Origin: Riptortus pedestris
Taxonomy: Eukaryota; Arthropoda; Insecta; Hemiptera; Alydidae
NCBI GenBank assembly: GCA_019009955.1
Contig: CM032233.1
Coordinates: forward strand, 116,492,501-116,556,500
Length of the DNA: 64,000 bases
Reading direction: 5' to 3'
This document shows positions 12,761 through 26,487 of the stretch, one piece after another. A program made the translations under genes and the position numbers. The notes beneath the pieces are model-generated. The model did not search any database, was not told the origin of the DNA, and worked only from the letters and a program-made list of their open reading frames with translations. Every line of letters starts with the position of its first letter. Within the stretch, counting starts at the first letter, position 1.

Positions 12761-13326
12761 CTGTTACCGCTCTAGTGGTCGCAATTATTGTTTAATCGTT
12801 ACCAAACTCGACATTTAGTCGTTTTATGTGAAAAGAAAGATCAAGTTCGTTAACGGCTGAAATCGAATCAGGGGGAGGGGGGGGGTTTAGAAAGATCAAG
12901 TTCGTTAACGGCTGAAATCGAAACCAGAGGGAGGGGGGGGTTTAGAAAGACCAAGTTCGTTAACGGCTGAAATCGAACCAGGGGGAGTTGGGGTTTAGAG
13001 GGGAGGATTTTCGAAAATTCTATATATCTCTGTTACAGTACGTCGGATCGAAAAATCGTATATTATGAATCTTATTGAAAATTAAATTTACTATAACTAT
13101 TGTTATATTCACTTATTCTCTATCTTGAATATTAACCGAGATATTTGCATTTTTATTAATTGGTACGGTCGAAGTGAGTTCGGCTACCTTCGGGTCTTGT
13201 CATGAGTTTCCGTCTATAGCTAGTGCTGCCGTTTCCGTGACTGTTTGGCTTTCGTGAAATTTAGCTATTGTAAAACTTCACGTGGGAAATCTGCTTAGTT
13301 TACGCAGCCCCTGCGTGACGGACTTT
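12577..13326 (+). mobile_element. HINE-like element, plus, with internal triplication
   Basis: A complete copy: palindromic 5' end, leader, (TA)n core at about 12698-12757, ACCGCTCTAGTGGT repeat and the 3' end with hairpin ACGCAGCCCCTGCGT at 13302-13316. The block TCAAGTTCGTTAACGGC is present three times at 12841, 12896 and 12951, an exact 55-base period. The 3' third is of the type with a GAGTTTCC block, shared with the 23 and 35 kb copies. Confidence 0.8.
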
Positions 13327-14014
13327 TATACAAATAGCTCCTGAATTGGTTTAGGAGGGACTAGCATGTTCTCAAGATTGAGTAGCACTGACTCTCAAGT
13401 CAATTAATCAATAGGTTTTAATCTCCTAATAATTTCCCTTACTCTGTTAAGGTGATGCGCCCTCCTCAATAAATATTGAGGCACTTTATATAATGGAGGA
13501 AGTTGGACATTGTTAATATTACACTTTTAATAAATACTAACTACTTTCTTCATTTTATATATTATAGAAGACTTGTGTCCACTCAGTTTGAGTTGAGTAT
13601 TGATAGCATATTATCTACAGGTTGTTGAGGTATTAAAAACAATATCAAGGCAACTGACTAGTAGATCTGAATTTGCGTTCTCAAGAGTTAAATCAGTGTT
13701 TCTTTTAGTTGATATAATCCAAATAAAAAAGTCAATTATCATTAATGAGCATGAATGAGTAGAAATCTACAGAAATGTGGTCTCTTTAATATGTATACTG
13801 GTATTTTATTTTTGATCTAATATTATTATGATCTTAAATATTCTATTCCTTGTTGAAATTATCTCAATGTTCTTGCCATATTACATATTATAGGGGCACA
13901 AATGTAAAACAAAGTGTTCGTTAATAAATAAAATGTAAAACAAAATAGGTAACATAAAAAATGCATAAATAAAATAATCAACTAGTGTTTAAGCTTATCC
14001 CATTTTACTGTACA
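13327..14014. other. Spacer without recognised features
   Basis: AT-rich and apparently single copy within the window. I see no gene, RNA or repeat. Confidence 0.35.
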
Positions 14015-14132
14015 TTTTTAGTAAATTCCCTTGAGGGAAATCAGCTGTTGAGGTCGTACTCATGACACGATTTTCGAAAAATTGCTTCAAATGTCCATCG
14101 ATCATCAGAGATGAAGAAAATGAGGTCCGTTC

Positions 14133-14186
<54 letters not shown>

Positions 14187-15024
14187 ATGTTACCGCTCTA
14201 GTCGTATCGTAACCAAACTCGATATATAACAGTTTCATGCAAAACTAAAGATCAAGTTCGCTAACAGCTAAAATTTGACCGGGGGAAGGGGAGGGTTTAG
14301 AGTAGGAGAATTTTGAAAATTCAAAATATCTCCGTTACTATTCGTCGGATCGAAAAATGATATACAACCGATCGTATTGTAAATTAAATTTACTATAAAT
14401 AGTGTTATATACAATTATACTCTAACTTGAATATTAGCCTAGATATTTGCATTTTTCAGTTTTCTGTCCTGAGCTTACCACCTCTTTTACTCACGTCACA
14501 TGAACAATACTCTGTTTTATAATAAACCTCTTTTTTTGAACCTTATATACCAAATATTGTTTTCAAGAGACCTTGATTATACGAGATACATGCAAATATG
14601 TTCTTTTGATCCCACCCCCATACATGTAAATACGTTCTGTCCCCCCCCCCCCCCCGGTCCTTAGTTCTTGGACTACTAAAGTTTGAGTGATTGAGATATA
14701 AATTACGCTGATTCCTTATAAATTACAGTACTAGATATAGTAAATAGTTATCAATAAATTAGTTATATTCAAATATAATTTTTGTAACTTTTTTTTGTTC
14801 CGATCTAGAATATTTATATTCAGCCCTGCGAGGTTGGCAGACCTGTTTGTTAACAATTCTGACGCCTTCCGTTTGGAGTTTATTAAAATTGACTGAAAGA
14901 TTTCGCATTACCGTTTGTATTTATTCACTTTGTATTCACGGTGGTGTTACGAGTATGTAGATTTATCTATGGCAAACCTTCACGTGGGAAATCTGCTTAC
15001 TTTACGCCGCTCTGTGTGACGGGC
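14015..15024 (+). mobile_element. HINE-like element, plus, full length
   Basis: At about 1.0 kb this is one of the longest copies. It has the palindrome AAATTCCCTTGAGGGAAAT at the 5' end, the leader, a (TA)n core at about 14138-14181, the G-run block, a poly-C stretch at 14641-14655, the long-3' region and GGGAAATCTGCTTAC at 14987-15001. The final hairpin is mutated (CGCCGCTCTGTGTG). The length makes it a good guide to the long-3' subfamily consensus. Confidence 0.8.
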
Positions 15025-16087
15025 CACATAATTTAGGAAGAAATAGTATCTATTAATATGGAGGCATAGTTCATTAGGGGTCACTTAATTTGTAAAGGCT
15101 ACTGTTTACCATTTCATTACATCTGTCCAAAAGGACGACCCTGCATTTTTTTTTTGCAATATGTATAATCATCAGCCATTGTGCGAGGTTCGGAACAAAT
15201 AGCACAGATATTGCTTCTTTTTTTTTATTGTGAATAAATTTTAATTGTACCTTGCAATTATGCAGGAAAGTAGTCAGACAATAAGATTATTGCAATTAAA
15301 ATTTTTTCTTAGGAATTTCCTAGTGTTGCTACATAGAGATTAGTAATACACAATGTAGTAAGTAAAGAGAGGTTGGCCTTGATTTGGGCTAGAAACGGGT
15401 ATTGAGCTCATATGAGAACCACTTCCCCCTACATTGGGTCAAATGAATCTGTTCATTCTGACTCTAAGCAAACCAAGGTCTTCTGTAAACAGGAGGTATT
15501 TTGGACACAAAGAGATTAGCTTACACGAGACAATGCCCGACAGTACTAAACTACTATGAAATTCTCAATATTTTCATTTACTTGTCCGGAAAGTATTTTC
15601 AATAGGAATATTTTCTTTTTAAAATTCATTACTTAAAATTGAAAAATAAATAAATATTCCAATCATTTGAAATCTAAAACGATCTACACAAATGTTACTT
15701 TTTTTTTTTTAATTAAACATTCACATGACAGCTATGACAAACATTCTGCCCAAATGGCCACAACTCTTATGTATTTTAAGTTGTCTTCTGGGCTAGTAAG
15801 TAAAAATATGGATTATAATATAGAAGAAAGGTAAATAAAAATAAAAATGGGATGTACCACTTATCACACAAAGTTGATGGATGGTGAGCAAGTGGAATAA
15901 TTTTTAGAAATGATATTATTTTTTTTTCCACGCAACATGTTTCTAATCATCTTAGATATTTCATGAGGAGTATTTTGTTAACAATTAAAATCTTCTGTGT
16001 TGTGCAAATGGTGAATTCTACAATATTCTAGGTCAGGCAGACCCTGGTTAGTGACAGGCCGAGAAGAAACTTCTAGTCACAATGAAT

Positions 16088-16137
<50 letters not shown>

Positions 16138-16640
16138 TTTTTTTTTACACCTAAACTAGTGCGAGCAAGAGTGTAGAGCTATAAACTAATTATTGGGTTT
16201 AGTACCCTTTTCTAGTACCTTCTAAATTTTAACAGATGAGCGATGTGTCTTTTAAATTAAATATTAAGAAGAATAAGAAAAGAAAAACTGCAAATAAAGG
16301 AATATTTTTTATTGAATATTCATTGGGTCAATATCTGCTTTGTTGTTTTATTCACGGTCACACAACGTTTTACTAAACAGGTGAGGTCATGGACATTAGT
16401 ATTTTTAAGGTAATGCCTAACAAGAAAAAAGGAATTCTTTGAGTTGAACCCAGAACATATCTAATATATAGGAACTTTTAAAAAGAGTTAAAGGTATTTA
16501 TATATTAGTAGTTTGTTTTATATACTCCAAGCATATCAAGAATGCTTTACAACCATTAAAACAAGATTATGGTAAATCATTTATAAAAATCTTAGAATTG
16601 GTTTTGTTGAATAATTATATCCTCTTATTATTAGGTGTAG
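15025..16640. other. Spacer with 42-base poly-A
   Basis: Mostly unrecognised sequence. A pure A run at about 16091-16132 is the only clear repeat. No target-site duplication or retroposon body was identified next to it, so its origin is open. Confidence 0.45.
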
Positions 16641-17530
16641 TGTAGAATAAAATGGGAAGCTGCATCCTGTAGAGAGTGGACTGGATGCGGTCGGGGATAA
16701 GCCAGGGGAGTAGAGGGTGGTGCCTGAAAACAATTTATGTGTTTTTATGGAGGGAAGGGTTTTTCTTGGGGGCATGTTGGTGGCTGGTGAGGGAGGGGAG
16801 GGCTGAGAGGGTTCCAGAGTAGGGGATGGAAGGGCTAGAGAGTTTTTCTCCTCAACCTGTGTCCGTGTGAGCCCATGTGGGCAAGGTTTGAAGCATTATC
16901 GAGCGGGCTAGTAGGCGTGGCTTAGACCCCGCCCTCTAGCCCCCACTCCGATAGAAAACTGCACGGCCCCTGCATGAGCAGTCCAGGGGGCGTCTTTTAT
17001 AATTTTTCCCAATTGTTTTCCGGAGCCGTTCCCCCCTCCGCCCTCTGGATCCAGCATGGCCGCTGGGGCTTTTCTGCAAGCGTAATGAGCCCATTCCAGC
17101 CACCCCCTTCCCACCCTCTTTCCGCAAGGCTCGCTGAGGGTTAGACATTTTGAATAATATTCCTCTCCTCCCTCTCACACACGCAGCCACTACATCAGTC
17201 GGTCTCTCTCTCTCTTCCTCCCTCCACCTTTTCCCTGTAATAGTCTTCCTCTCCCTTTGCTCGCCTCTCCCCCTTCATCCTCGCCACCCCCCCCACCCCC
17301 GAAACCCCCTACCAAACCCCGTATCCCTTTCCTGCTTAGTTCAAATACCGGCCACCAGCAGCACTCTCTCGTCCTGGAAAAATAGGAAAAAACCTCCAGC
17401 GCCCCTGACGAGGGAAAATTCTACTCCCAGCATTTTTTAATTCCACCAGCTGCTAAAGGGGAGCGCTGAACACACAGTGCCCGCCAATTTTCAGTTTTCC
17501 TCAAGGGATTTTTCCACCGTTTATAAAGTA
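16641..17530. promoter_or_regulatory. GC-rich island, candidate regulatory element
   Basis: Base composition switches sharply to GC-rich for about 0.9 kb in an AT-rich background. The stretch 16960-17140 looks non-repetitive and includes CCAATTGTTTTCCGG and TAATGAGCCCATTCCAGC. It is followed by pyrimidine-rich CT/CCCT sequence at 17160-17330. Several short open frames on both strands cross it, but none has a recognisable domain. A CpG-rich promoter, enhancer or untranslated exon would fit. Confidence 0.35.
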
Positions 17531-20500
17531 ATTTTTAATATTTTTTTTTTTTTTTTTTTTTTTTTAATTCTTTTGAAACATTGACGATACAACTCGTAGT
17601 TGTTAAAACATAAAATAATGATCAGGAATCAGAAAACTTAATAAAATAAATTTTAAATTTAACTGAAGCATGATGTTTCATTTTTATAAGGTTTTGAGAG
17701 AAAAAAAAAAACAAGGTTATATGTACTTTTTTTTGTTTTACTTTTTCATTTGTGTTTTCTATTGGTAATTTTTTTCGGGGTCTACACTCAATAACGGGGA
17801 GAGACACCCCTCACCCTGAAACAGTTAACACTAAAGAAAATGAAATAGTTCTTAAAAATATTTATTTTAATATATTTTATTCTTAAAATAAAGAGATACA
17901 TAGGCTCTAGAGTTCGCTTTTATAATTATATTTTGCTTATTAATATTTTAATATACACTAATAAATGTTTTAAACTTATAGAAATTATCTTGTGTCTAGG
18001 TGAACTTTAGTAATAACAGATTGAGATACTGAATAATCCGACATTTAAATTAGGAGGCGTTTCAAGCCATTTGGAGAATTACGTCTTGTTAATTTAAAAG
18101 TTATTTCCGATAATCCTGCCTTATGGAATGGGGGAAATTCAACAACGTAACCGAAGATAAGTTTTAAATAATGTAAGAGAGCAGAGGGAAGTAGTATTAA
18201 CGATATTTACAAAACCAGGGGTATCGTTTTCGGGGAAATATTTATGATTCGTCTTAATTCGAGGAAGCTGCATTATACCATTACTTGCCGGCAATAAAAT
18301 AAATTAAAGGAAAATAATCTCTTAATTAATAACCTAAATATTCTAAAAAGAGAGAGAGAAAAAAATATAATTTTACATTAGATATACAAATCAAATACCG
18401 TACAGTGAAGGTTATAATATTATAGCATTGATTTGAGTATTTTCATGAGATTTGATTCAATTATTTTGTACCCGTGAAGACTTTTGTTCCACGCATAATG
18501 CAACTACTTCTTTATGCACTTATTTAAGATTCAAAAAAGGTAGGAGTATTGCCAAATAAAAGGGTTAAATATGAATTAATTGGCCTGTTATAATAATAAA
18601 TAATCTTCATCTTTCTCCTTATTAGAGACGGAACAAGAAGTTTATACAAATTACTCAACGCCAGTAGGGATTAATTTCTTTTTTGTATTTAGATGATTGG
18701 GAGCATTACTCATTCAAAAAATTATTAATACATTAATTGTTTGTATAAATTTTTTAAAAGATTTTATTCAAAAGTTTCAAAACGGACATTAAATTATACA
18801 TATACTAATTATATTCGTATAAATAATAAGTTCTAGAATTTTGAAAAGTGCTATGTGAAAAAGTTCATGAATAATATATTACACTGCTTAGTTTAGAATA
18901 ACCAAGAAAAAACAAAACTCATTTAGTTAATCAAGTAGAGTTATATTTTATTTTGCTTTCGTTGGATGTCAATTTTAAAGGAATATACGTTTAAGTGGAG
19001 TCCCAAACTGGTTCAAAAAAAGTTTATTATATTATAATGAGATTCTTAATTTATTTTTAAATTGTACTATATTTTTTACAGCAGACGATATGAAGTTTAA
19101 TACTTTATGTGAGTAAATTGGTCTTCCGTACTAAACGAATTTATAGCCAGATATAAACTGAAGTTAAAAAAAGTAAAGCCCTTCCTCTCGTGAGGTTCTG
19201 CTAATAGAGCTTTCTTAATTATTCTATATCGAAACCTAATTTTTCAGGCTCTGATTTGGGGAATTTAGTTAAATATCACATTTGACTGGACGTCACAGGA
19301 AATACCTCAAACCAAAGGAGGTTGTAATTTATTTTCATATTTACGGAAGCTTAAAGGTTTTATCGAATTCCTGTGATTTAGCTTTCATTTCGGGGTTGAC
19401 TATTCCCATTTGGTTAAAATATACAGTACTATAAGGAAATTTCACTTCGGGCACCAAGAAAGAATGTATGAATGTTCTTTTACATTTCTGTTATAAATCT
19501 CCTGGGATTATTAATCGCGATAATCGTTTTAACTCCCGCGCACCATTGTCTGGAACAGGTTTCAAAACGAGAAGAAGAATGGAGCAATGCCTTATCTGTT
19601 CTTCTACACAATACCAATGTGTAGAACCAATTGCGAGTAGACTGCCTTAGTTTTAGTTGGCATACGGACTAAGGATGATATCTCTATTATTGATCTTATC
19701 TTCATTAGCCTAGGGCAAGGGGTAACATTTTATTGGTTCCTCCTCTGACAGAAGCGATGGTTGTTTTCATTTTATCTGTTGCTATTTCGTTTCAGTTTTC
19801 CCTTGCCATGTCCTTACCTAAATTTTGCCCTATTCTATGGTTTATTAAAATTGTATTTGAATTTTCAAACAGTAAATGATTTTCAATTGTCTTTATGTGT
19901 CTGTTGTGAAACTAATTAGCGAGAAGGCTCCTGGTCGTTTGACCCTGGAAAGAATCGCCTTTTCCTTCTAAGTTCTTCTTCCTGGTTCGTTTGTGTCTTA
20001 GCTTTACCACGAAGAAAACAAGGAAATACAGACCTTGTCGTAATGAGACTCTTTTTAAGGCCGTTCTTGAGAATGGCAAGGACTTCCTGCCCACGGCAAG
20101 ATTTACCCTTAATAAACAAAATCTACAGTTCATTCGAAAGAAGAAAACATTATTTTTCTCAGAAACCCCGCTTTTTCTTTCCTTTTATTCATTTAATATT
20201 GGCTTTATGTCCACATTGACTTATTTTATTATGACAATTCCAAGTCTAATAAATTATTATCCGTTCACAAATATAGATTTACTTTCTCCGTCATATGCAT
20301 TCTTATATAGTTCTATTAACAATTTTCGTTAAATGTTTTTTCTCTAGAACTCTAGTAACCTCACTGATTAAACCCACAAAATCTGTACTCCCCTTTATAA
20401 TGAATGAATATCTTAGGCAAATCTAAGTATCATGGCTACGTTTCTTCCTGATAATGCTCAATTAAAGTAGGGGATTTAGAACCAATTTAAACTGGAAAAA

Positions 20501-21640
20501 GATGTATTCTATAATCCAAAATTTTCCAAAACTTAAATTTTTACCTGCAATAGTTTTATTCTCCAAAACAGAAACATCAAATAAATCATTCTGTCTTAGA
20601 CACTTCATCTGTTCGCGAGGACGACATATACTGAATTATAATGCTAAATAAAAATAATAAGTAAGTGAACTGAATAAATTGGTAAAACTATTTTGTGTTT
20701 GCGTGAGTATTTCTTGACATCAAAATCCTCTTTTATCTTATGAAGCAATTTGAACTAAGTTATTTAGTCTTCAGATATGCAACGAAATGCATAAATATGA
20801 ACTAGCACAAGCAATTGTATAATTGTTTGGTGGAAAAAACTAATAAAAAATAAATGAAATTGTTAGGATGGATAGGAAGTAATTTCACTAGTAGACGGGA
20901 ATGGTATTTGGACTGACCACTCTAACATTTTTTTACGATGGGAATAAATTTTGGCTGGTTAAAACGTAATTCAATGAAAACGAAATTTATGAAAGCTCTT
21001 AGGATGACTGAAGAAGAAATGACACATCAAGAACCATATTTCTTGTTTTTAAATTTACTATATGTTATTTTATTCAGCTTTGTCTTTGATGGCTATTCTA
21101 ATACAGGGCAGTTTTATTGTGATTTTATAATTGAGAATAACCCTCAGAACGAGATTATAATTATGATATAAACATAGACTTCTGTGAAGAACCATTATTT
21201 TTTATAAGAGATCGAAATTATTATAATGCCAGGAACAAGTGTATTTAGTTATACACGGGCCCTATAATTTATTCTGAATAATTACTTTTACATTTTTATC
21301 CCGATTAAGCCAGACAAAATAGTGTGTCAATCATTTCAAATTAATTTTCAACCAGAGTTAATTTATTTCAAGTCAATTTTTCATAGTTCAACCTCTCATG
21401 GCCCATTTTTTTTTTTAAATTAGTGATTTGTCTTGGGGCGGAATTGAACCTGTTATTAAATGAATATTTATTTATTCTCTTTTTAACTTTCTTTCTCCCT
21501 CCCTCCCTCTTCTTTTCTCCCACAAGAGTAATCTTATGGCTCTTAATACATTACTATGGAGAGTTCTCAACATATCGGCTACCGTTAAAGTACCATCTAA
21601 TTGTTCAATATTACAATGAAAGGCATATTTGTAATTAGGA
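17531..21640. other. Long single-copy-looking intergenic stretch
   Basis: Contains a poly-T at 17543-17566. Sub-stretches at 18010-18240 and 19250-19420 are less AT-rich and might be conserved non-coding sequence. Open frames of up to 113 codons (for example 19991-20332 plus) show no recognisable motif and overlap equally long frames on the other strand, so none is called. Confidence 0.4.
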
Positions 21641-21810
21641 GGTAACAAATAACCGTTTTAGCTGCTCAAATTAGCTGTTAATTGCCTAATCTCTACTCGA
21701 TATAAAAATAGATGACCTCTTGGTAGCTAATTACGCCCTGCATTGGTAACATTGGTATGGACTCTGCCGATGTCGTCGGGTTGACCGACAAGCGGGGCAA
21801 ACTTAACCAA
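21641..21810. promoter_or_regulatory. Candidate homeodomain-site cluster
   Basis: Within about 100 bases there are several TAATT/AATTA-type cores: CAAATTAGC, GTTAATTGCC, GCCTAATC and GCTAATTACGC. A GC-richer patch follows at 21760-21800. Such clusters are typical of developmental enhancers, but AT-rich DNA produces these cores by chance, so confidence is low. Confidence 0.2.
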
Positions 21811-22997
21811 GATGTTTAGTGACACATTTATTAAAACAAATATTGCCTAGTTTTATACATTTAATCTCATAGGCTTAGAAAATCATATTCTATCTGTACT
21901 CTTTCTCCATACGAATAAAAAAATGTCATATAAATCTGGCTCGATTTAAAGCAACATTGTCCTCTTTCTACTTGAACAAACCTAAAGTTCAAGTAGTTAT
22001 AGCTAAAATGGACACTAAATAACTAATATCTAATTTCCTGCTGGTAAAAATGTAGTAATTCTATAAAAATACTATTGTGTGATTATAATTGTGAGTTTTC
22101 ATTTCAACAATTAGATCATTCATTATCTCCTGGACTGAGGTATCTGACTGTTTTATTTCGATATTTGTTTGCAATTTGCTAAAGTCATTTTTGTCATAGT
22201 AGATTTTTTATTATTATTCACAAAAATTATAAAAATAATGGGACAAAACGACATCAAACATTATTCGAAATGAATTTACTTTAAAAATGATTTAATCAGG
22301 GAAAACAATTGTAAATCAAACTACTTCCGCGTTCCTCAAACGAAGCTTATAATATGTTTATATTCTCTTCAGGGTTAGGGTAATTCTAGACTGGCTCACC
22401 AGTAGACACAGTTGATTATAATTTCAAATTACAATGGTGTTTCGAACTATTATGTAGAATTGGTGAAAAGAAAAAAAAATGCTTCGTTGAAGGAGAAATG
22501 GCCGAAGATGAAAAATACGTGAACTATTTCACTGATTTATTTCTCTCTAAATGTTTCGGGTCCTCTATGACGACTTTGCAAGATTAATAGACAATTATAA
22601 AAAGATTCGACCTAACCACCTAGACTAACAATAATAGAGATGTACCATAACACACAGCTGACAATATCGATGCATTAAAATGATGAACAATGTAAAAATT
22701 GATTCCAGAAAAAGCATATCTACATCTAATAGATTGCTGTTTATTTAAATATTTGATGAATATAATATGAAAATTATTTATCTCAGTTTCATGTCCATAA
22801 TATGCTTGTTTTTAATTATGTGGATATCTTCAGTTGGGTTTTTGTGATTATCTAAAATTTCTACCCCATCAAAATTAAATTTATGTTTAAATGTCAAAGA
22901 ATGGTAGGCCAAAGATGTTCTATTTTCTAAATTATCAACTTTTTCAAATCCTGTTTCAATCATAAGGTGTATGACCACCAAGGTGGGAGGGTCGAAT
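21811..22997. other. Intergenic stretch without recognised features
   Basis: AT-rich. A 67-codon minus-strand open frame at 22778-22981 has no recognisable motif. I see nothing else. Confidence 0.35.
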
Positions 22998-23127
22998 CTT
23001 TTAGCAAATATCCCTTAAGGGAAATCAGCTATTGAGGTTGTACTCATGACGGAATTTTCGACATTTTTCTTCAAATGTCCATCGATCCTACCTAGTAGAT
23101 GACGAAAATGAGGTCCTTTCAAAACTG

Positions 23128-23158
<31 letters not shown>

Positions 23159-23593
23159 CTGTTACCGCTCTAGCGGTCGCAATTTTTGTTTCATGGTTAC
23201 CAAACACGATATTTAGTCGTTTTATGTAAAAAGAAAGAAGTTCGTTAATGGCTGAAATCGGACCAGTGGGAGGGGGGGTTTAGAGGGGAGGATTTTCTAA
23301 AATTTGAAATATTTCCGTTACTATACGTCGGATCGAAAAATTGTATAGAATCGATCATATTGCAAACGGAATTTACTATAAATATTGTTATATACATTTA
23401 TTCTCTATCTTGCATATTAACCGAGATATTTGCAATTTTATGAAATCGGGGCGGCTAACGGATGAGAGTGAGTTTCCCGCAAAAAGCTAGGTCGGCCGAT
23501 TTCTTAACTCTTCGGCTCTCGTGAAATTTCTCTATTGTAAAACTAGACGTGGGAAATCTGCTTGGTTTACGCAGCCCCTGCGTGACGGACGTT
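22998..23593 (+). mobile_element. HINE-like element, plus, complete
   Basis: Has the palindromic 5' end with CCCTTAAGGG at the centre, the leader, a (TA)n core at about 23126-23155, ACCGCTCTAGCGGT at 23163-23176, the G-run block and the GAGTTTCCCGC-type 3' third. It ends in GGGAAATCTGCTTGG and the perfect hairpin ACGCAG-CCC-CTGCGT at 23569-23583. At about 600 bp it is the cleanest short complete copy. Confidence 0.85.
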
Positions 23594-24149
23594 TTATAAT
23601 TGTGTATTACTCCTGATGAGGCATAGAGGACGCGAAGCATGCAGAGGAAAATAAATCAGTGATATACTTGTCGTATTTTTCATCTATTCACCTATCTGGG
23701 TACTTATCCTTCAAACGAACATTGAATCGAGGTCACATTTCGACGATAGAAAAAAAAATACTATAATACATATATATGAACTCTTTATAGCCTTTTCGAA
23801 AATAACCGTTCCCAGGCCATTAAAAATAGTGAGAAACTTAATGCTCTATACATTTTCATTTAGCTGTATTTAACTATAGTTAAACATGTCTGGATTGCAT
23901 GCCAGCATGTATTGTTTTCCTTCAGATTTCTGCAACTATAAAAGTAATCAAAATAATTTATTTATTTCAGGTTTTTTCAGAATATGGATTCTAAAAAGTG
24001 TCCTGGCTCGCTGCTCATAACTCATCACTAATAAGTTACTCACAAGAAAAAAGAAAGCTATAGAAACAGAATGGCGATAATCAGATTTTTTAATCATTAA
24101 CCTTACTTAGCAATAAATTAATCCCGTAACTATTAATCGAGGCTTCTAT
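23594..24149. other. Spacer
   Basis: No gene, RNA or repeat was recognised. Confidence 0.3.
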
Positions 24150-24285
24150 TTATTTCGGGTCGGACTCATTAAATAAATTCCTCAGTCCCACCCTGGCTAG
24201 AAAAGGGTGGTTCTCTGTAGATAACCCGTCTCAATTAGCCAAAGTAGCATAAAGTGGACGTTAATAAATAAATTAATCGAGGCTC
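24150..24285 (+). repeat. SINE tail, 5'-truncated
   Basis: Matches only the tRNA-unrelated body and tail of the window's SINE: CATTAAATAAATTCCT, CCCACCCTGGCTAGAAAAGG, GTAGATAACCCGTC and the terminal GACGTTAATAAATAA. The tRNA-like head is missing, as expected for incomplete reverse transcription. Confidence 0.7.
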
Positions 24286-25706
24286 TAATAGTTTACTTTA
24301 ACACTATGCGACCAAGTTTTTTTGCTTCGTTCATTTTTTTTTCTCATTAATCATCTTATTCTAAGTGAAATTTTGATACTGTTATTATTTCCAGTTGTTG
24401 AGGTCTGTGTTAAATTATATTTTTTTAAATAATAACATCGTAGCAGGTTTAAAGGGAGAAATCACAATTCACGAGGGAAGCAATGATTTAAAATATGTCA
24501 TTAATCTAAAAAAACAAAAAAAATTGCAAATTAATTAGATGTCTACCCCTTCATAAAAATTCAAGTAATCAGGAAAAGCCGATTTCGCAGTTTTACATCT
24601 GTTTGTAGGTAACTAATCTAAAATCCATTAAATAATAAACATAGTAAGATATTCACGTGCTAATGTTTTGGTACAATGGCGATCGTATCGTTTCTATTCT
24701 TTGTATTTAACATATTAAAAAATGTTTAAAAAAATATTTAACACATTCCAGTATATCATAACGGTGTTGAGTTTGCTCTGAAAAGGGAGCAGGGTAAGGG
24801 GCCGGTAAGCTTGCTAATAACGTAGCATGAGCCCCGTGGCTAATGAATGAATAAACGCCCGTGAACCAAAACTATTTGATATTTATTTCTAAATGAAGAG
24901 AATAAAATAAAAATCTAATTTCCGTAAGAAGGAGCAATATTTCGTAATGTAAGTAGGTCTTAGGGATTCAAATTTGGGTCCGTCAGAGTAATATTACACG
25001 TGGTACTGAACGAAGCCAAGTGTGCATACACGAATGCACACACATAATGAGACAACTAATTTGACGTTCATAGCCTTTGTTAAGTCATTAAATTGAAATA
25101 TACAGAATTTTTTGTAGTACTTATACTTCTGCTTAGTTCAAACTTCCACATTTCAAATACTTCTTTCATGGAAAAAGAGAAAGATGAATAATTCTTCCTT
25201 AAGTCCGCCTAGCTCTGTAAGCACAGATGATGTCATCACCTCATACTATTCCCTATTTCTTCCATAATAGGCATCAAATGCATAAGACATTTCACGTTAA
25301 CGCTGGAAATAAGATGTTAAGTGATGTAACAGATTAAAGTAGATATCGCGTGAAGTAGGATAATTGGAGAAGTGCCGAAGGTGTAAGTCAAAATTGAAAC
25401 GAAAATTTATCAACAAGATTGGAAACTTCAAATTCCCGCATGTATAACAGTAGGTATATATTCATATGTCACTTCTTATCGAAAACCCAGACCTCTCCAG
25501 ACCCGGTTCAAGCCATTAACGAAATTGATATTTAGTTTTGCATGAAACAAATGCATTCAGTTTGGAAGCGATAGAACTAAGTTTGATTGAAATTTAATTA
25601 ATTTGTAAAAATGCTTCTGATTTATATTTCCACTTTAGTGGAGAGAAAAGAAATTTTGTTGTTATGTTCCTGACGAGGCTCATACAGAATATAATCATAG
25701 GTATTA

Positions 25707-25761
<55 letters not shown>

Positions 25762-26300
25762 GAGGTGCTTGTGTGTGTGTCTACTCACTCTGCAATTTAT
25801 CTATGTGACATTTGAATGACTCATATAAAATTAAAGACTACCAACTTGAATCTCTCTACATATAATCAGTTAAATATCTTTATTTGTATTAAAATGTTGA
25901 ATAAAGCATAGTAGTAGTGTTGATCTTTTTCTCAAGCCATGGATGTATTTATGAGCGGTTAAAATTGGGCCTGGATGAAATGCCGAATAAAAATACATTC
26001 GTTATTATGCGTCTTTAGAATATCATGTTATACAAATATTGTTCAAAGAGCCATTTCGTTTAATTGCATTTCTTTACATTTTCCCAACTCAAATTTTCTT
26101 TGTTTATTATTTATTTGTAGCTTTGAGTTATCAGCCGTCAGTATACCAACCCTTGTACTTCAGTACTTTTGTCAATGAACATTTCAGATCAATCTTGTCT
26201 GCGTTAATCTAGATAGTCGGGATAAAAATTGTAAGTGTTCTCCTAGAAATAAAATTTTTTGGATGAAGGAATAGCCCAAGAATAGCCCGTTTAATGAGGG
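24286..26300. other. Spacer with (TA)n tract
   Basis: A (TA)n microsatellite lies at about 25711-25760, followed by a short TG run. Near 25200-25330 there is a GC-richer stretch containing GATGATGTCATC, resembling a CRE/AP-1 type site. No open frame has recognisable content. Confidence 0.4.

Positions 26301-26487
<187 letters not shown>

Noticed and set aside
16091..16132. Poly-A tail of a processed pseudogene or LINE
   Set aside because: No retroposon body or target-site duplication could be recognised upstream, so it is left as a homopolymer.
16908..17440. Several 64-96 codon frames across the GC-rich island
   Set aside because: GC-rich sequence lowers stop-codon frequency in all frames. 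None shows a domain, and they conflict between strands.
19912..20332. Overlapping frames of 73 and 113 codons on opposite strands
   Set aside because: No recognisable motif, and opposite-strand frames of similar length occupy the same bases.
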